Below, one piece after another: positions 41,397 through 43,414 of a stretch of DNA of 43,414 bases; within the stretch, counting starts at the first letter, position 1; each line of letters begins with the position of its first letter. A program made the translations under genes and the position numbers. The notes under the pieces are model-generated. The model searched no databases. It saw nothing but the letters and a program-made list of their open reading frames with translations, and had not been told where the DNA came from. The stretch comes from Dehalococcoidia bacterium (GTDB taxonomy: Bacteria; Chloroflexota; Dehalococcoidia; Lucifugimonadales; UBA1123), in the NCBI GenBank assembly GCA_021295915.1, contig JAGWBK010000026.1, forward strand, positions 29,626 to 73,039, written 5' to 3'.

Positions 41397-42791
41397 TTAG
41401 GCGAACTGGAACTCCTTGCTTGAAACGATCATCTGCAGCATGTGGATGATCCTGGGTACGCTCTCCTCGCGCTTCTCTGGAGTGCTGAGGTCCAGCGTTC
41501 CTCCCGATTCGTCGGCGTACTCGAGCAGCGTCTCGCGGGTCTGGTCACCAACGTCCAGCGGTCCGAGAAGGTCCAGGCACTGGTCGGTGAACTCCTCCGG
41601 AGACAGCTGGCCTTTCGAGCTGCCCAGGCGGTCCACGATGTTCCGCACACCAGGGACATCCTCGTCACCGATGTGCTCGACGGCGAAGTTGATCCGCTCG
41701 TTGAGCGTACCGCCGTCTATCCACTCCTTGCCCGTGTGCCAGCCCTCGACCGTCGGCGGGTTGAGAAGCTGCTGGCCCATGAGCGTGGAGGCTGTCCCGA
41801 AGCGGGTCATCTGCGGCTTGGGGAAATCGAGCGTTCCACCGAACTTCAGCACACCGGCCACTATCTCAGCCGGGCTCTTCACCCTCTTGAACCTGGCCTC
41901 CTTGAAGAAGTCGGACAGGAACAGCGTACGCATGATCTCGCGCATGTCTCCGTTGCTGTCGAAGTACGCCCTGACCAGCGTATCGACCGCCTCCGGGTCC
42001 TGTGGGGGCTCAACCGACCACGCCGGCACCTGCGGCTCGTCGGCAACGAAGTAGTTGTAGAGGTGCCTCGAGATGAATCTCGCGGTCGCCTCCTGCCTGA
42101 CGACTATGTCGATGATGTCCTCACCGTCGAAGTTGCCGGTCTCGCCGAGGAACGTCTTGGGACCGTCGTCGTGCAGTTCTGGCCTGAACTCGAACTCGGA
42201 TGGGTAGTGTCCCTGCGGGTAGAGCGGGACGGGCTGCGTGAACGTCCATCCTGTAAACGCCCGTGACGCGTTCTTGATATCGTCCTCCGAGTAGTTGCCG
42301 ACACCCATCGAGAACAGCTCCAGGAGCTCGCGGCCGTAGTTCTCGTTCGGCTCGCCTATCTTGTTCTCGTTGTTGTCGAGCCAGAAGATCATAGCCGGAT
42401 CTCTCGAAAGCTCGACCAGCAGGGTGCGGAAGTCTCCGAGTCCCTTGTCGCGGAACATCTGGATGTGCTTCACCATGGATCTCGGGTGCTCGACCTTGCT
42501 GACGCCAGTTGCAAAGACGTGGTGCCAGAATAGCGCCATCTTCTCCACGAGCGGCCGCTTGGTGACGACCATGCGGTAAATCCAGGTTCCTGCCCAGATG
42601 ACGTGGTTCTCTCCGTCCACGTACCTGGTGATGATGTCTTCGTCCAGTGCAGGGCACCGTTCCGGGTTGACGAGGTCTTCGACAGCTTCTTCGTATCCCC
42701 TCGCAGCATACGCTTCAAGCTCTTCCCTCGTGGCACCGAATCCGGCCCTTCTGAACAGGTGGGCCATTAGACCAAGGTCTGCGGCAGCCAT
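41397..42791 (-). CDS. DUF1800 family protein (module 3)
   Basis: This 464-residue DUF1800 protein opens DLGLMAHLFRRAGFGATREE and has MALFWHHVFATGVSKVEHPR, ENYGRELLELFSMGVGNYSE, FTGWTF, ATARFISRHLYNYFVADEPQ and LLNPPTVEGWHTG. It diverges clearly from the two near-identical copies at 4309 and 25910, so it represents an older duplication. I chose the start at 42791 because GGGAGG lies 5-6 nt upstream and it gives the same length as the paralogues; an in-frame ATG at 42848 has no family sequence. DUF1501 follows after 124 nt. No export signal. Confidence 0.9.
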   Translation of the reverse strand: MAAADLGLMAHLFRRAGFGATREELEAYAARGYEEAVEDLVNPERCPALDEDIITRYVDGENHVIWAGTWIYRMVVTKRPLVEKMALFWHHVFATGVSKVEHPRSMVKHIQMFRDKGLGDFRTLLVELSRDPAMIFWLDNNENKIGEPNENYGRELLELFSMGVGNYSEDDIKNASRAFTGWTFTQPVPLYPQGHYPSEFEFRPELHDDGPKTFLGETGNFDGEDIIDIVVRQEATARFISRHLYNYFVADEPQVPAWSVEPPQDPEAVDTLVRAYFDSNGDMREIMRTLFLSDFFKEARFKRVKSPAEIVAGVLKFGGTLDFPKPQMTRFGTASTLMGQQLLNPPTVEGWHTGKEWIDGGTLNERINFAVEHIGDEDVPGVRNIVDRLGSSKGQLSPEEFTDQCLDLLGPLDVGDQTRETLLEYADESGGTLDLSTPEKREESVPRIIHMLQMIVSSKEFQFA

Positions 42792-42960
42792 GTCTCCCTC
42801 CCATACGCCGATATTGTCAAACCGATTCAGCATTTTACGTTCACGCAACTATACTATCGCCTAGGTGATGTTTCAACAGGAATTTAGGGTGGCGACGAGC
42901 GCAAAACTCCGACTTCCACCCGTCATTACCTTAGACCCTTCAAGTAAGACCCCCTCTCCC

Positions 42961-43414
42961 CAGGGTCTTTCGATTATTCGAGAAGGGTAATAGACTTTGT
43001 GCATGAAAGCGGAAGGACTGGGAGAGAGCCTACTCAGGAAGCTGGAGTAGGTGCCTGATCCCCGATCCGGTCATGGTCGTCGTCACCCATTGAGTGCGAT
43101 CTTAGCGCTCTCGGTGTGTGCAATGGCCAGCGGCGCCCGCAGTCTCTATGCCATCGCCCAGTGGGGAAGGATGCAGGACCCGGCCACGCTGAAGACGTTG
43201 GGGTTTACCAGAGACAGGACCCCTGCGGTATCGACGCTGCACAAGGTGTTCAGCAGTATGGATGTGGATTTGTTCGAGCGTGTGTTGGGGGAGTGGATCG
43301 AGTCCCAGTTGGGATCGGAACAGGAGGCAATAGCTATAGATGGCAAGGCGCTGAGAGGGATACACGGAGATGAGATACCTGGAGTCAGACTGGTGTCAGC
43401 CTATAGTCATCGCC
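42961..43414 (+). mobile_element. ISAs1-family insertion sequence, left part, cut by the window edge
   Basis: From about 42961 (CAGGGTCTTTCGATTATTCG) the sequence changes character and leads into an ISAs1-type transposase. Immediately before it stands GACCCCCTCTCCC, the left half of the interspersed repeat, whose right half is missing. The element therefore seems to have inserted into a repeat copy. The exact inverted repeat cannot be confirmed without the right end. Confidence 0.6.
43051..43414 (+). CDS. ISAs1-family transposase, partial (3' end outside window)
   Basis: The frame VPDPRSGHGRRHPLSAILAL, SVCAMASGARSLYAIAQWGR, AVSTLHKVFSSMDVDLFERV and EAIAIDGKALRGIHGDE is the N-terminal half of ISAs1/H-repeat-type DDE transposases. 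DGKALRG carries the first catalytic Asp. GTG at 43051 can serve as a start with GGAG just upstream. An ATG at 43003 is in the same frame but is separated by a TAG at 43048-43050 (MKAEGLGESLLRKLE, then stop). So the N-terminus is either short or damaged. The gene runs off the window end. Confidence 0.8.
   Translation, partial: MPDPRSGHGRRHPLSAILALSVCAMASGARSLYAIAQWGRMQDPATLKTLGFTRDRTPAVSTLHKVFSSMDVDLFERVLGEWIESQLGSEQEAIAIDGKALRGIHGDEIPGVRLVSAYSHR

Noticed and set aside
1-43414. tRNA, rRNA or riboswitch genes
   Set aside because: I found no cloverleaf-like T-loop (GTTCRANNC) context, no rRNA core sequence and no recognisable riboswitch motif in the gaps.

Overview
The window is GC-rich (about 60%). 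Its gene set is a flavin monooxygenase of the NtaA/SnaA type, a family III CoA-transferase, an SDR, amidohydrolase and HpcH-aldolase catabolic genes, several DUF1800/DUF1501/NHL genes, and many short palindromic intergenic repeats. Together these suggest an uncultured Chloroflexota, perhaps an SAR202/Dehalococcoidia-type genome assembled from a metagenome. That placement is inference from gene families; no rRNA, tRNA or other phylogenetic marker is present.

Layout. 0.1-7 kb: a molybdopterin nitrate-reductase-like enzyme, an AhpD-like gene with an in-frame UGA, an NHL/DUF1800 gene pair, and an OsmC-like gene with an in-frame UGA followed by a DUF6958-like gene. 7.3-16.5 kb: an NHL protein, a RidA-like protein, a 57-residue membrane protein, an XRE-ImmA/PIN pair, xylulokinase, DUF402, a methyltransferase, PhzF, a VOC protein and an SRPBCC protein. 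16.6-19.5 kb: three consecutive genes with broken frames (amino-acid-type binding lipoprotein, peroxiredoxin with an in-frame UGA, PHP phosphoesterase). 19.9-24.8 kb: a very long MacA-like adaptor, a MacB-like permease and a Gly-rich lipoprotein. 24.8-27.3 kb: a second NHL/DUF1800 pair. 27.5-38.8 kb: catabolic genes (amidohydrolase, SDR, CoA-transferase, flavin monooxygenase, aldolase), an MFS transporter, an OsmC gene with an in-frame UGA and a tandem alpha/beta-hydrolase duplication. 39-42.8 kb: a third module, DUF1800-DUF1501-NHL. 43 kb: the left part of an ISAs1-type insertion sequence.

The most striking signal is four separate genes (AhpD-like, two OsmC-like, one AhpC/TSA peroxiredoxin) that each have one in-frame TGA exactly where the family has a catalytic cysteine. 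Homology continues in the same frame after the TGA in all four, although the peroxiredoxin later has a second, unrelated frame break. Each TGA is followed within about 16-21 nt by a hairpin with a small G-containing loop; three of the four loops read (A)GUU closed by C and G. Elsewhere TGA is an ordinary stop: three of these four genes also end in TGA. The simplest reading is selenocysteine insertion into a dispersed set of thiol-peroxidase-type proteins, which ordinary gene callers would split into fragments. No sel genes lie in the window, so this rests on the rest of the genome.

The second theme is three same-strand paralogous modules of DUF1800 plus NHL beta-propeller, one of which keeps DUF1501 between them. 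The third is a mosaic of interspersed palindromic repeats filling nearly every long intergenic gap, including nested copies and one cut by the insertion sequence.
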